In this document: piece by piece, positions 1 to 8,669 of the stretch | Layout of the letters: the number at the start of each line of letters is the position of its first letter | How positions within the stretch are numbered: position 1 is the stretch's first letter | Source: Pedobacter borealis DSM 19626 | Lineage (GTDB): Bacteria > Bacteroidota > Bacteroidia > Sphingobacteriales > Sphingobacteriaceae | Assembly (NCBI RefSeq): GCF_000708285.2 | Contig: NZ_JAUG01000027.1 | Coordinates: 1 to 48,598, forward strand | Length of the DNA: 48,598 nt | Reading direction: 5' to 3' | The notes under the pieces: generated by a model | What the model was told of the DNA's origin: nothing | Databases searched by the model: none | Seen by the model: only the letters and a program-made list of their open reading frames with translations | Program-made: the position numbers and the translations under genes

Positions 1-48
1 TCATTTTGTGGCGTTTTAATCAAGTTTTCTGTTAAGACGGTCGTCACC

Positions 49-100
49 CTGAATTTATTTCAGGGTCTTTCACGCTAAAAAGATGCTGAAATAAATTCAG
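49..100. repeat. Inverted repeat with 15-bp arms (dispersed repeat family A)
   Basis: The arms at 49-63 and 86-100 are perfect reverse complements (CTGAATTTATTTCAG and CTGAAATAAATTCAG). The left half, with its flank reading roughly GTCACCCTGAAT and TCTTTCACG, recurs at about 29426-29461, so this is a dispersed intergenic repeat rather than a gene-specific terminator. No U-tract follows it. Confidence 0.8.
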
Positions 101-504
101 CAGGACGATAAAGCGGGATTAGGCGTAAATAAGATATAATTTTCAGCAAATAATTATCGAACTCAGGTTTATAGGAAGGCAATTGCAGAAGTCATTGCTC
201 TCTGTAGTCCCGCTCCCGCTTCTGCCGATTGAAATAATCGGCATCTCGCTTCGATCGGGCTTAGGTGGCTACAACAGTACTGCTATCCGTGGTAAAATAA
301 ACCCGACCGACAGCGTTATCCCGATTTAAGACGATTTTTTTTATCGTTATAATTTTATCGGGATTAAGCAAAGGGCGGGACTGGTATAACCGAAGCACCA
401 CAGGCCTTGCTTTTCAAAAAAGAATAAGAGAATTTATAGCATGAGATTGCTTCGTCGTTCCTCCTCGCAATGACGATTCGTGATGAAAAATTAATTCAAA
501 AACA
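101..504. other. Noncoding spacer at window start
   Basis: I see no credible gene here. An open frame at 470-760 (+) runs antisense to the gene at 505-1035 and has no family resemblance. The stretch 180-320 contains words such as TCCCGCTCCCGCTT and CGATCGGGCTTAGGTGGC. These weakly resemble the dispersed repeat copies near 29.2 kb and 48.3 kb, so the spacer probably holds decayed repeat DNA. Confidence 0.5.
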
Positions 505-1035
505 TCAAACGAGGTTTTTTAACCCATCGAATATGCTTTCGAAAAAGGTAGAAAGGTTTAAGCCATTGCTGTGGTTAAAATACACAAATACCAGAAAAAC
601 AATGACCACAAATATGATCAGTTTGCGGAAGGCAAAGGCAATAATTACCAGTATAATCGGAATAATGAAAAGCCATAAACTATTTATGGCATACGGACTT
701 AAATCGGTATCTTTTTTATACACATACACCAGTTTGCTGTGGGTGCCAGAGTCGTTTTGATGTTTAATGTAAACGAAGGTAGATTTATCAATTGGTAAAG
801 GTAACACGGCTATGCCATCGTTAAATTTCAATACCTGTGTAAAACCACTTACACTAAAGGTGTAGGTTCCGTTTATATTTTCGTTGGGGTTGTTTAATGA
901 ATCGGCGGCTATTATGGCCAGTTTATTGTTTTTAAGCAAATTTTCTTTTACCAGAAAATTATTGATTGCTGCGTTTTGCGCATGGCTGAAAAACCAGGTT
1001 AAACACAGCGAAAGCAAGAGTAAGATTCGTTTCAT
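505..1035 (-). CDS. Hypothetical secreted/membrane protein
   Basis: This 176-residue protein of unknown function has an N-terminal signal peptide (hydrophobic core at about residues 4-16, then SHAQ). A soluble beta-rich part of about 95 residues follows, then two closely spaced hydrophobic segments at about residues 120-155 that should anchor it in the membrane. Its start overlaps the stop of the upstream patatin gene as ATGA, so the two are probably translationally coupled and function together at the envelope. I recognise no catalytic motif. The gene looks genuine because of the coupling and the clean topology. Confidence 0.75.
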   Translation of the reverse strand: MKRILLLLSLCLTWFFSHAQNAAINNFLVKENLLKNNKLAIIAADSLNNPNENINGTYTFSVSGFTQVLKFNDGIAVLPLPIDKSTFVYIKHQNDSGTHSKLVYVYKKDTDLSPYAINSLWLFIIPIILVIIAFAFRKLIIFVVIVFLVFVYFNHSNGLNLSTFFESIFDGLKNLV

Positions 1036-3350
1036 TCGATAGAACGTTTATTGTAAATTAAATAACCGATATGCAATAATACACCATTTCTTTTAACTGC
1101 ATCATTATATAAATTATAACTTAGGCTTATAGGGCCGAGCGGTGAATGGTAAACTAAACCTGCAGTACCTGCATAGCGTATTTTTGTGATGGCTTTGGCA
1201 TAATCTACATCCTGAAAATTATTCAGCTCAAACTCCTTATGGGGTAAAAATAAATAACCTTCCAATCTAAAATCGAGATTTTTTTTAACATTATAAATGT
1301 TTTTTATTCCGCCAGCAGCATAGGTTGTGGCCCTGAATTTATCCAGGAATAACGATCTGCTATCTTGCAAAGGATAAAAGGCTGGAGCAGTTAAAAGCGT
1401 AGCGTAATAATTGCTAAATAAAGGTTGGTTAGAGAAAACGCCTTCCACAATATAACCCAATGTATATTTTTTGATGTGTAAAAAGTAGTTTTCCTGGGTA
1501 AGTTTTATGCTTCCCCATTGGCGCAAATGACTGCTGCCCGGAATTTTAACAAAACCTGGAGTGGCTCGGAAAATATTGCCTGGATTATAGTTTTCGCGGC
1601 CTGTGGTGTAATTGAAACTTAGCGAAAAGCTTTGACCTCTGCTGGCATACTGTTTCCGGTTTAATGAATTTTTTTCGAGATTTAAGGATCCCCTAAATCC
1701 ATTAAAAATAGTTTGATCGAGCAGATCGCCTACCGCAAAGGTATTGTTTGGGCTATAGCGATCATTATTATTTATAAATGTAGAATGAAGAACAATTTTG
1801 GTATTGTAATTTAAAGGCATTCCCATCATAAGGTCAATCTTACGGTCAGATTGTTCGATGTAAATGGGGCGTGGGTTTTCGATAAATATCTGGCTGGTAT
1901 TATAAAAATTCCAGTGATTATGGGTTAACTCTGCGGCCAGAAACAAGGGTAATCTGGTTGGATAATCTATCCGGCCATTAACCTGTACCGATTCGTAAAA
2001 GCGGCCTGAGTAAAAGCTGGTTCCAAAAGTATACGATTTTCGGTTGAGGTAATTGTACTGGGCACCCAAAAAAACATTGCTGATGGGCCTTGTAGATATA
2101 TTGCCGCCTAATTCGAGTTTAAAGCTTTTTTTTGGCTGTGCCACCACCTCAAAAGTATAACTGTCTGTTGCAGCCTGATATGAAATTTTAGGAAATACGG
2201 TTTCGAAAGTTTGGTCGGCAACCAGTTTATAATACCCACGTTTAATATCCTGCAGGTTAAAAGTAACTTTATCGCTTTTGAAAAGCCTTTCTACATATTT
2301 TTTCTGCTGACTGTTTACACCGGTTACGATGATGTTGCTGAACTTTAGATCTGGCTTTCTCGCATTAAATTTTTCCCTTCTTTGTGCCAGTTCTTCATCG
2401 CTCACTCTTTTGCTGATTAAAGCTTTAATTCTAGGCATATCGGCCATTGTTGCATCATAGCCTTTTTTGATCAGCTCTTCTACAGGAGCAAAATTAGTTA
2501 CACTATAAGTAGCTAAATTGGGCTGGATATATACGCCATTTTTTCCGATCATGGTAGAATCTGATTTGGATAGAAACATGTATACCAAAAAGCGGTTCAT
2601 TAAACGATCGTCGATGTTTTTAGGGTATTCGTTATAGGTTTTTGAAGAAACATTGGCGCCGATCACATAATCTGGCTTAAAGTCTCTTTCCATTACATCA
2701 GCAGGGAAGTTATTGTACAAGCCGCCATCAAAAACATATTTTCCATCTAGTTTAATGGGCCGGTAGATAATCGGAACCGTCATGGTTGCCCTTACTGCTT
2801 CCGCTAAACTCCCCTTACTTACCGTGATACTTTTTTGCGAAAGCACATCAGCAACCATACAGCGATAGGGAACAAAAAGATTGTCGAAATTATCTTTAGA
2901 AACGGCAGAGGCCTGCGAAAAAAGCTCAAGAAAAGCAAAATTTAATGGAATATCGTTAATGAGGTTAGAACGGAAGCTAAAATGAAAACCTGTATCTATA
3001 GCCACTTTCGCCGTGAGCATCGAAGCATTAGGTGCATTTTTCTGGAAATAGTAGGTATAATCACTGGTATAGCGGCCATTTAGCCAATTTTGAAAATCAT
3101 TGCTTAGGGCTATTTTTTCTATCTCCGCCGGGCTATAACCTGCAGCATACATGGCGCCAACAATGCCACCCATCGATGTGCCTGTAATGTAATCGATAGG
3201 GATGTGGTTTTCTTCTAAAGCCTTTAATGTACCAATGTGCGCCAATCCTTTTGCACCACCACCGCTAAACACAAGACCTACCTTTTGCGCCTGCAATTGG
3301 TTACAGCACAGAACGAAGAGGATCAGCAAAAATCTTTTAAAAGCTACCAC
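1032..3350 (-). CDS. Patatin-like phospholipase fused to an outer-membrane beta-barrel
   Basis: The predicted 772-residue lipase/esterase has a signal peptide (residues 1-22) and a patatin domain at about 24-320. The oxyanion-hole motif GGGAKG is at 30-35, the nucleophile elbow GTSMGG has Ser at 59, and the catalytic Asp lies in DGGLYNN near 208. A POTRA-like segment (about 330-400) and a long amphipathic beta-strand region run to the C-terminus, as in PlpD-type (type Vd-like) or BamA-related surface lipases of Bacteroidota. The arrangement implies that the barrel inserts in the outer membrane and the lipase sits on the periplasmic or surface side. It lies 27 bp downstream of tspO and is coupled by ATGA to the next gene. 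The family is clear; the substrate is unknown. Confidence 0.9.
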   Translation of the reverse strand: MVAFKRFLLILFVLCCNQLQAQKVGLVFSGGGAKGLAHIGTLKALEENHIPIDYITGTSMGGIVGAMYAAGYSPAEIEKIALSNDFQNWLNGRYTSDYTYYFQKNAPNASMLTAKVAIDTGFHFSFRSNLINDIPLNFAFLELFSQASAVSKDNFDNLFVPYRCMVADVLSQKSITVSKGSLAEAVRATMTVPIIYRPIKLDGKYVFDGGLYNNFPADVMERDFKPDYVIGANVSSKTYNEYPKNIDDRLMNRFLVYMFLSKSDSTMIGKNGVYIQPNLATYSVTNFAPVEELIKKGYDATMADMPRIKALISKRVSDEELAQRREKFNARKPDLKFSNIIVTGVNSQQKKYVERLFKSDKVTFNLQDIKRGYYKLVADQTFETVFPKISYQAATDSYTFEVVAQPKKSFKLELGGNISTRPISNVFLGAQYNYLNRKSYTFGTSFYSGRFYESVQVNGRIDYPTRLPLFLAAELTHNHWNFYNTSQIFIENPRPIYIEQSDRKIDLMMGMPLNYNTKIVLHSTFINNNDRYSPNNTFAVGDLLDQTIFNGFRGSLNLEKNSLNRKQYASRGQSFSLSFNYTTGRENYNPGNIFRATPGFVKIPGSSHLRQWGSIKLTQENYFLHIKKYTLGYIVEGVFSNQPLFSNYYATLLTAPAFYPLQDSRSLFLDKFRATTYAAGGIKNIYNVKKNLDFRLEGYLFLPHKEFELNNFQDVDYAKAITKIRYAGTAGLVYHSPLGPISLSYNLYNDAVKRNGVLLHIGYLIYNKRSIE

Positions 3351-3377
3351 TCCCTAAAAATAGGGTTTTCTTTTAAA

Positions 3378-3851
3378 TTAGTTCAATATGAAAATGTTGT
3401 ATGTTAAAAATGATGCAAAACTTACCCAAAGGATGTAGGGGATGAATATTAAACCCGCCCATTTGTTTATTTTATAGAACATGGATGCATTGATCACAAT
3501 GATGATCAACAGTAAAATAATTTCGGCCAGGGCAAAACCCAGCTCGTGCAGGTAAAAGAAAATAAACGACCAGCCCAAATTTAAAATTAACTGGATTAAA
3601 TAAATGGCAACTGTTCGCGGGAAATGAACAATTTTATCGCGTCTAATCCATACCAGATAAGCTGCAATACCAATAAGTATATAAAGTGTAGTCCAAACAG
3701 GAGCAAAAAGCCAGTTTGGAGGATTAAAGGATGGTTTGTTTAACGTTGGGTACCAGGTTTTAACCGATTGAGCGGTTGCCCAGCCTCCTAAAGCACCAAT
3801 ACTCAGTGTGATGGCTATATTAACAATAAAAGCTAAAGGTTTAAATTTCAA
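3378..3851 (-). CDS. tspO: TspO/MBR family protein (tryptophan-rich sensory protein)
   Basis: The 157-residue protein has five predicted membrane helices, the usual length and topology of TspO. Diagnostic motifs are KPSFNPPNWLFAPVWTTLY near residues 37-56, an aromatic-rich second helix and NLGWSFIFF near residues 90-100. Family members bind tetrapyrroles and respond to stress; no specific ligand can be inferred here. It sits on the same strand just upstream of the patatin gene and downstream of the M28 fragment. It appears intact and begins at an ATG. Confidence 0.9.
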   Translation of the reverse strand: MKFKPLAFIVNIAITLSIGALGGWATAQSVKTWYPTLNKPSFNPPNWLFAPVWTTLYILIGIAAYLVWIRRDKIVHFPRTVAIYLIQLILNLGWSFIFFYLHELGFALAEIILLLIIIVINASMFYKINKWAGLIFIPYILWVSFASFLTYNIFILN

Positions 3852-3896
3852 GCGCTAAATTTGAGTTTAAACAACGGTAAATCCTAAATGTTTTTA

Positions 3897-4691
3897 TTAC
3901 CTGCCAATACCAGGCACTATTGGTAGGCTTTCAGTGTCGTCATTTCCGATGCTTTGTACCGCGAATAAATAATTGTCTTTACTATAAGGTAATCGTAATT
4001 CGGTGGCAGAAGTGAAAAATTTCTTTTCCCAAATGGCGCTGCTGGTTTCGCGCATTAAAACATAATAGCCCTTTACTGCGCCATTAACAGGTGCTTTCCA
4101 GTATAAAAAGGTAGAGTTGCTCAGGTTTTTTACATCAACTTTTACTTCGCTAGGACTTGAGGGAGCTTTGGCCAGATTGGCCAAAACCGCAATATTTATA
4201 CCTGTATTTTTACGTAAATATTCGAAATCCATAAATTCCTGAAGGTCGCCATACTTAATGCCTTTCTCAGTTCTAAGGTCTTGGTGCTGGTGATCGAAGT
4301 TTTCGTTCATTTCGGTTATGCGAACCGCTGTAAATCCATTTTCTACGAATGGGGTATGATCTCCACCCCGGAGAAATCTGTCGTTCCTGTAAATTAATTT
4401 AATTTCTAACTGATCTACATAACGTTCGCCTATTTCTTTAACATACCGTGCCAACTGACGGCTTTTACCATCATTCTCTAAACCAAACTGACGGATGCTC
4501 TTCGCATTTTTATCCAGATCAAAGCTGGGTAAGCCCTCACTAAATACACGGAGCCTGGTATTGTCGATGATTTGCGTTTCGCTACTGTTGTTGCTGCCAA
4601 TCATATCATTGTTTAACATGGCATCTACATTCCAGTTTTCTTTTTTTGCATTTGCCGCCATAAAACCAGCGCCTAATAACGATTGTTCTTC
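3897..4691 (-). pseudogene. 3' fragment of an M28-family zinc peptidase
   Basis: The open frame gives 254 residues from the first ATG (4661), but the same frame continues upstream to about 4691 and encodes EEQSLLGAGF. That is the catalytic Glu-Glu loop of M28 aminopeptidases. The later metal ligands are also present: the Asp in NNDMIGS (about residues 17-23 of the ATG form) and the His in GGDHTPF (about 99-105). A fibronectin-III-like tail follows at about 165-254. The signal peptide, the first His and Asp ligands and most of the N-terminal half are missing. At 4686-4696 the sequence changes abruptly into a susC 5' fragment in another frame. This is a truncated, non-functional gene created by a deletion fusion. 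Confidence 0.88.
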
Positions 4692-5281
4692 CCAGGGCGT
4701 TCATTCGAAGTGATATCTACACCTGCTGCTTTGCCTTGCATGGCCTGTAAGGCATTGGTTACCGGCCTCGATCTGATTTCTTTAGCACCCACGCTTACAA
4801 CCGCTCCGGTTAAATCACTTTTCTTTACAGTGTTATAACCAACAACTACAACCTCATCTAAATCATTTGTAGCGCTTTTTAATTGAATATTTATAGTCGT
4901 TTTTCCATCTACAGGTACTTCTTGTGTGGTATATCCAATGTACGAAACCACCAAAACCGGGCTGCTTACGGTTGATGGAATAGTAATGGAGAAAGCACCA
5001 TTGGCGTCGGTAGAAGCAACAATGGTAGTGCCCTTCACTCTAATGCTAACGCCAACCAAAGTTTCACCTTTTTCATCAACAATCTTTCCTTTAAGGTTAA
5101 CAGCTCGTTTGCTCGTTGAAATGTTTGTATCCACAGTTCCTGGTGTCGTTTTACGGTTGGCCGCATTTGCAGTATTCGCCACGCAAAGTAAGCACAATGC
5201 CGACATACCCGTAAGCAGGATTTTTTTGTACGAAGAGCCTTTTCGTCGTTTTAGATTTTCTGGATAAAAATTAAGATCTAT
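4691..5281 (-). pseudogene. 5' fragment of a SusC/RagA-type TonB-dependent receptor
   Basis: The frame from the first ATG (5206) gives 177 residues: a hydrophobic segment ending ANTANA, a carboxypeptidase-like (CarboxypepD_reg) domain at about 35-115 and the start of the plug with the TonB-box-like DEVVVVGYN. It stops after ITSNERPG, where intact SusC proteins continue into the plug and a barrel of about 900 residues. The remainder is replaced by the M28 peptidase fragment in another frame. Upstream of 5206 the frame stays open to codon ATA (5281-5279), followed by DLNFYPENLKRRKG, which looks like a natural SusC N-terminus. The original ATG may therefore have decayed to ATA. A clear remnant. 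Confidence 0.88.
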
Positions 5282-5794
5282 AGTTTTATTGGTTATGTAA
5301 ATATTTGGTTATTTAGCCAAATAGCATGTTAGATGGAGTATGCTATCTGTTTTGAGGGCATATAATTAAGCAATTAATCCATTCTTTCCTGGATGTATTA
5401 CCTGTTTTAGGATGAAAAATGAGTTAGTTTTTAATGTTGACTACAATAGTCGTTTCTTTGCCTTAAGGCTTTAAAATGGTGGTATAGGGGCGATTAGGTG
5501 CAAACGATTGCATTGTTTGACGTGTAATTTTTCTTGCTCATATAGGTATCGATTAAAAGAATTGATGATATTTGGTTATACGAGATTAGAACTTTTATTT
5601 CGTTAGTCCATCCTGTAAGGTATAGCCAGATGTAAAGAATTTTCTTCTTTGGCTAATAGGTTTTAGTACATTGTTCAATAGGTTATTTGGCTGCAACGTG
5701 GAATTAACTCATACTGCTTTTGACTTCGGCTAATTTCTATTCGACAGGCCGTCACCTATTCGATATTTATAACTTCTTAACGGTTTATGATAAA
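5282..5794. other. Spacer upstream of the broken susC
   Basis: There is no supported gene in this AT-rich stretch. It contains the LacI-type operator at 5499-5512 and, further upstream of the susC remnant, no clear -7 box that I can defend. It is probably the old leader and promoter region of the lost susC-led operon. Confidence 0.5.
5499..5512. promoter_or_regulatory. LacI/GalR-family operator candidate
   Basis: TGCAAACGATTGCA has 5-bp inverted arms around a central CG and matches the LacI-family half-site pattern TGnAAnCGnTTnCA. It lies about 290 bp upstream of the first ATG of the susC remnant. Sugar-responsive LacI regulators commonly control susC-led operons in Bacteroidota, so this is probably a relic operator. 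No lacI-family gene is present in the window. Confidence 0.5.
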
Positions 5795-5826
5795 AAAAAT
5801 GGTCCATGTAAACACAGACCATTTTT
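5795..5826 (-). terminator. Terminator of the ABC/TonB operon
   Basis: The arms AAAAATGGTC and GACCATTTTT enclose a loop of about 12 nt just past the stop of the last permease gene (5850). Read on the minus strand, the stem is followed by T residues (plus-strand poly-A at 5792-5799), as expected for an intrinsic terminator. Confidence 0.7.
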
Positions 5827-5849
5827 ATATTGTTTCAACCACAGTAAAC

Positions 5850-7214
5850 CTAAAATTGTTCCTGCCTTTTAAAGTTAAAAGCTGTTGTTCCAATTAGGAT
5901 TACGGTTAGGATCGATATAGATAGCAAATTAACCCAAACTGAAGGCGTTTGCTGCGGACTATATTTTTCCAGTTTATAGTCCTTAATATCTGTACTGTCT
6001 ACTGCTTTATTAAGAAAGATGCCTGGATAAAAATGCAAGCGGATCTGCTCATGATATTTTCTAACCGCCTGCTGGAAATCGAGGTGGGTATTAAGATCCG
6101 ATCCAGCCATATTGTTTATCCCCAACTGGGCTTGTATCGTAGGGAAGAAAAATGCAAGCGTATTTGTAAATCGCTGTCTGGCGGCCAGTTTATTCTCAAT
6201 TGCGCGCCTACTTGGCATTGCCTGGTCATCGCCCATTTGTTGCATGGCATAATACCAGAACCAGCTAAAAGTTTTCTCTTGTGGGAAGGGATATTGCTTC
6301 AGTTCCGGATAATGTTCAAAAAATGGTTTCATGGTAACTTCTTTGGCCATATCCCATTTTTCGTGATAACCCTCGCGTTGGTTAATTACATTTTGCAATG
6401 CTTCTGGCATGGGATATTTTCGGGTAAGAAAAAGGTTAAGTGATGCTGGAATTACAATGCAGATCAGTACCCAAATGGCAACCAATGCCGATGCATTAAA
6501 ATTCGATGATTTTGCTAAAGAAATGATAAAAAATGAAACTGCAAACCAGAAAGCCAGATAAAAGATAATGAGTGTAGTTATTGAAAAGAAAATGAAATCT
6601 ACAGGCAAATGCAGATAAAGAATAGCTACAAATAATAGTAATAAAGCAACAGAAAAAATTACGGCTACCCTAACTAAAAATTTTCGCCAGATTACCTGAA
6701 AAGACCGGTTGGTTTGCGCCCTTAAAAGCGACCAAACTCCACTTTCTTTTTGCTCCGAAAGTAAGTTATAGTTAAAGGCAATAATCACCAGGGGAAATAA
6801 AAAGATAAACACAAAACTCAGATCCATATTGCCCAAAAGCAGGCTTACCGGGTTATTAATATCTGTATCGTAAATCTGACCTTCTAAACCCAGCATGGTT
6901 ACCGAGATTAAATAAGGGTTAATATCCCGCTGCCCATTAGCAAAGGCGGCCCAGGCATTGGGCGCATTAGCCAATGAAAATTTATTGTGGTAAAACAATA
7001 AGCCAATATCTTTACCAAAATGATCGATATTGCTGAGGGTGTTTTTCTTTTGTAACATTGCTGCTTTTTCAATTACGGCCTGTTGGTTGGCAATAAATGT
7101 TTTGCCGAAATACAAACCGGAAAAGCCTGTAATCAGCAGCACAATGATGCCTATCCATGAGGAGCTGTTTCTAAAAAACAGTTTAAATTCGAGGTTATAT
7201 ATACTTTTTTTCAT
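5850..7214 (-). CDS. ABC transporter permease, DUF3526-type
   Basis: The 454-residue membrane subunit has an N-terminal helix (about 18-38), a long extracytoplasmic stretch, a block of helices at about 130-260 and a final helix near 430-448. This is the layout of ABC-2/DUF3526 permeases related to the NosY group. The motif SEQKESGVWSLLRAQ near residues 150-165 is the usual coupling region of ABC-2 permeases. It is last in an operon with a second, homologous permease (9-bp gap), a TonB-dependent receptor and an ATPase. The two permeases probably form the heterodimeric channel served by the ATPase at 11.2-11.9 kb. The substrate is not determined by the sequence. Confidence 0.82.
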   Translation of the reverse strand: MKKSIYNLEFKLFFRNSSSWIGIIVLLITGFSGLYFGKTFIANQQAVIEKAAMLQKKNTLSNIDHFGKDIGLLFYHNKFSLANAPNAWAAFANGQRDINPYLISVTMLGLEGQIYDTDINNPVSLLLGNMDLSFVFIFLFPLVIIAFNYNLLSEQKESGVWSLLRAQTNRSFQVIWRKFLVRVAVIFSVALLLLFVAILYLHLPVDFIFFSITTLIIFYLAFWFAVSFFIISLAKSSNFNASALVAIWVLICIVIPASLNLFLTRKYPMPEALQNVINQREGYHEKWDMAKEVTMKPFFEHYPELKQYPFPQEKTFSWFWYYAMQQMGDDQAMPSRRAIENKLAARQRFTNTLAFFFPTIQAQLGINNMAGSDLNTHLDFQQAVRKYHEQIRLHFYPGIFLNKAVDSTDIKDYKLEKYSPQQTPSVWVNLLSISILTVILIGTTAFNFKRQEQF

Positions 7215-7223
7215 CCTTAATAG

Positions 7224-8669
7224 CTATATCGTTTTAATCCACCTGGCAATGTATTGTAGCAGTAGGATCGTTGCCAATAACCAACAGGTTAAAGCACTCA
7301 GTGCCAATAACTCATTTGTTATTACTGAACTTAATTTGCCAAAGTGGTAATTGAAATCAGGTTGTTCGGCCCAGTTTGCCTTACTAATGGCCAAAGGTTT
7401 TTCTTCTTCTCCTGGAGCAATGTTACTGATCTTATCAATTTGTAGTTTATTCATCTTTTGAGCCAGCTGATAGCGGTAGGCTTCTGCCTGGTTCTGAAAA
7501 TCAACAAAGGTGTCAAAATCAGAGGCTGTTATGGCCATCGAAATATGCTTGAGGGATAAGTAAGGGTTCATGAAACCTGCTACCTTTGTAATGCTGTTCT
7601 GCTTTTCAAAAATTTTATTCAGTTCCTTTTGGTGGTTGCTGTAAATTTTTGAGGTTATTTTTTCGCCCTCTGCCATAATATAACCACCATAGTTAAAAGG
7701 CAGTTTTTTTACATCGGTAACACCGTAAGTTTTGAGTAGTGAGTCTTTAATCGCAGCATAATGTGGGTCATCTGGATTATGGCTATCGCCCTGTTTATGG
7801 ATGTCGGTAGCAATGGCATCGGCAAACTCTATTTTAGATGGGGAGGGGTAAATTTTTACGCCGATTGCCTGGGTGATCCTCGGCATAATGACCATAAAAA
7901 ATATCCAGCAGGCGAATAAAGTAGTTAGGGCTGATTTAGAACTGCGTGCAAAAGCCGAGACCAAAACCGTAACAGCAGATACAATGAAGAAATAGATCGC
8001 ATAGCTAAATATCAATACCATTAAGCGCAAACTGGCATCACCACTAATCTGCCAATGACTTAGCGAGGCCCATAACAAAATGGTAAGCAGCATAAGGGGG
8101 GTAAATATCGACAAACAAACACCAATTATGCCCAATGTTTTGCCCCAGAGGAGCTGTTTCCAGCTTACATTTTGGCATAGCAGGATCTTTAATGTCCCCG
8201 ATTCGCGCTCAGCCGAAATACTGTTGTAACCTAAGAAGAAAATGAGAAGTGGTACCAGGAGTTGCAGTACCATGGCCACACTAATTTCGCCGAAGCGCAA
8301 CATTCCGTTAGAAAAACCTGCTTCACTAAAATTCACTGTGTTTTGTTTGTGCGCTTCTAAAAAGATCGATACACCCGCAAAACTTTCTATCCCAAAATCG
8401 AAGAAACTCAATTCATGTTTCTCGCGAAAGGCGAGGTAACCATAGTGCGCCATCCGGTGTGGGTGTTTATCTGGCTTTGCCAGCCATTGTGCCCTAACCA
8501 ATTCTTTATAATGCAGGCGCTGATTGTTTTGTGTTTTAAAATTCTGCCAGCCTACATAGGTAGCCAAACAAAGTGACAAACCTAATAAAAGGGTTAAGGC
8601 TAAGGTGGCCCTGTTGTTAAGGACGGTTTTAAAAGTTTGTTTGGCTATAGTGCTTATTCTATTTGGCAT
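7224..8669 (-). CDS. ABC transporter permease, DUF3526-type
   Basis: The 481-residue homologue of the neighbouring permease has the same layout: helix at about 20-40, an extracytoplasmic region, a helix cluster at about 135-270 and a C-terminal helix near 455-475. The ABC-2 coupling motif SAERESGTLKILLCQ lies near residues 150-165. The start codon overlaps the stop of the TonB receptor as TAATG, indicating translational coupling. The pair of unequal permeases suggests a heterodimer. Direction of transport (import, export or envelope protein maturation as in NosDFY) cannot be told from sequence. Confidence 0.82.
   Translation of the reverse strand: MPNRISTIAKQTFKTVLNNRATLALTLLLGLSLCLATYVGWQNFKTQNNQRLHYKELVRAQWLAKPDKHPHRMAHYGYLAFREKHELSFFDFGIESFAGVSIFLEAHKQNTVNFSEAGFSNGMLRFGEISVAMVLQLLVPLLIFFLGYNSISAERESGTLKILLCQNVSWKQLLWGKTLGIIGVCLSIFTPLMLLTILLWASLSHWQISGDASLRLMVLIFSYAIYFFIVSAVTVLVSAFARSSKSALTTLFACWIFFMVIMPRITQAIGVKIYPSPSKIEFADAIATDIHKQGDSHNPDDPHYAAIKDSLLKTYGVTDVKKLPFNYGGYIMAEGEKITSKIYSNHQKELNKIFEKQNSITKVAGFMNPYLSLKHISMAITASDFDTFVDFQNQAEAYRYQLAQKMNKLQIDKISNIAPGEEEKPLAISKANWAEQPDFNYHFGKLSSVITNELLALSALTCWLLATILLLQYIARWIKTI

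Noticed and set aside
5949..6443. 164-codon open frame on the plus strand
   Set aside because: Lies wholly antisense to the DUF3526-type permease and its translation has no family-like pattern.
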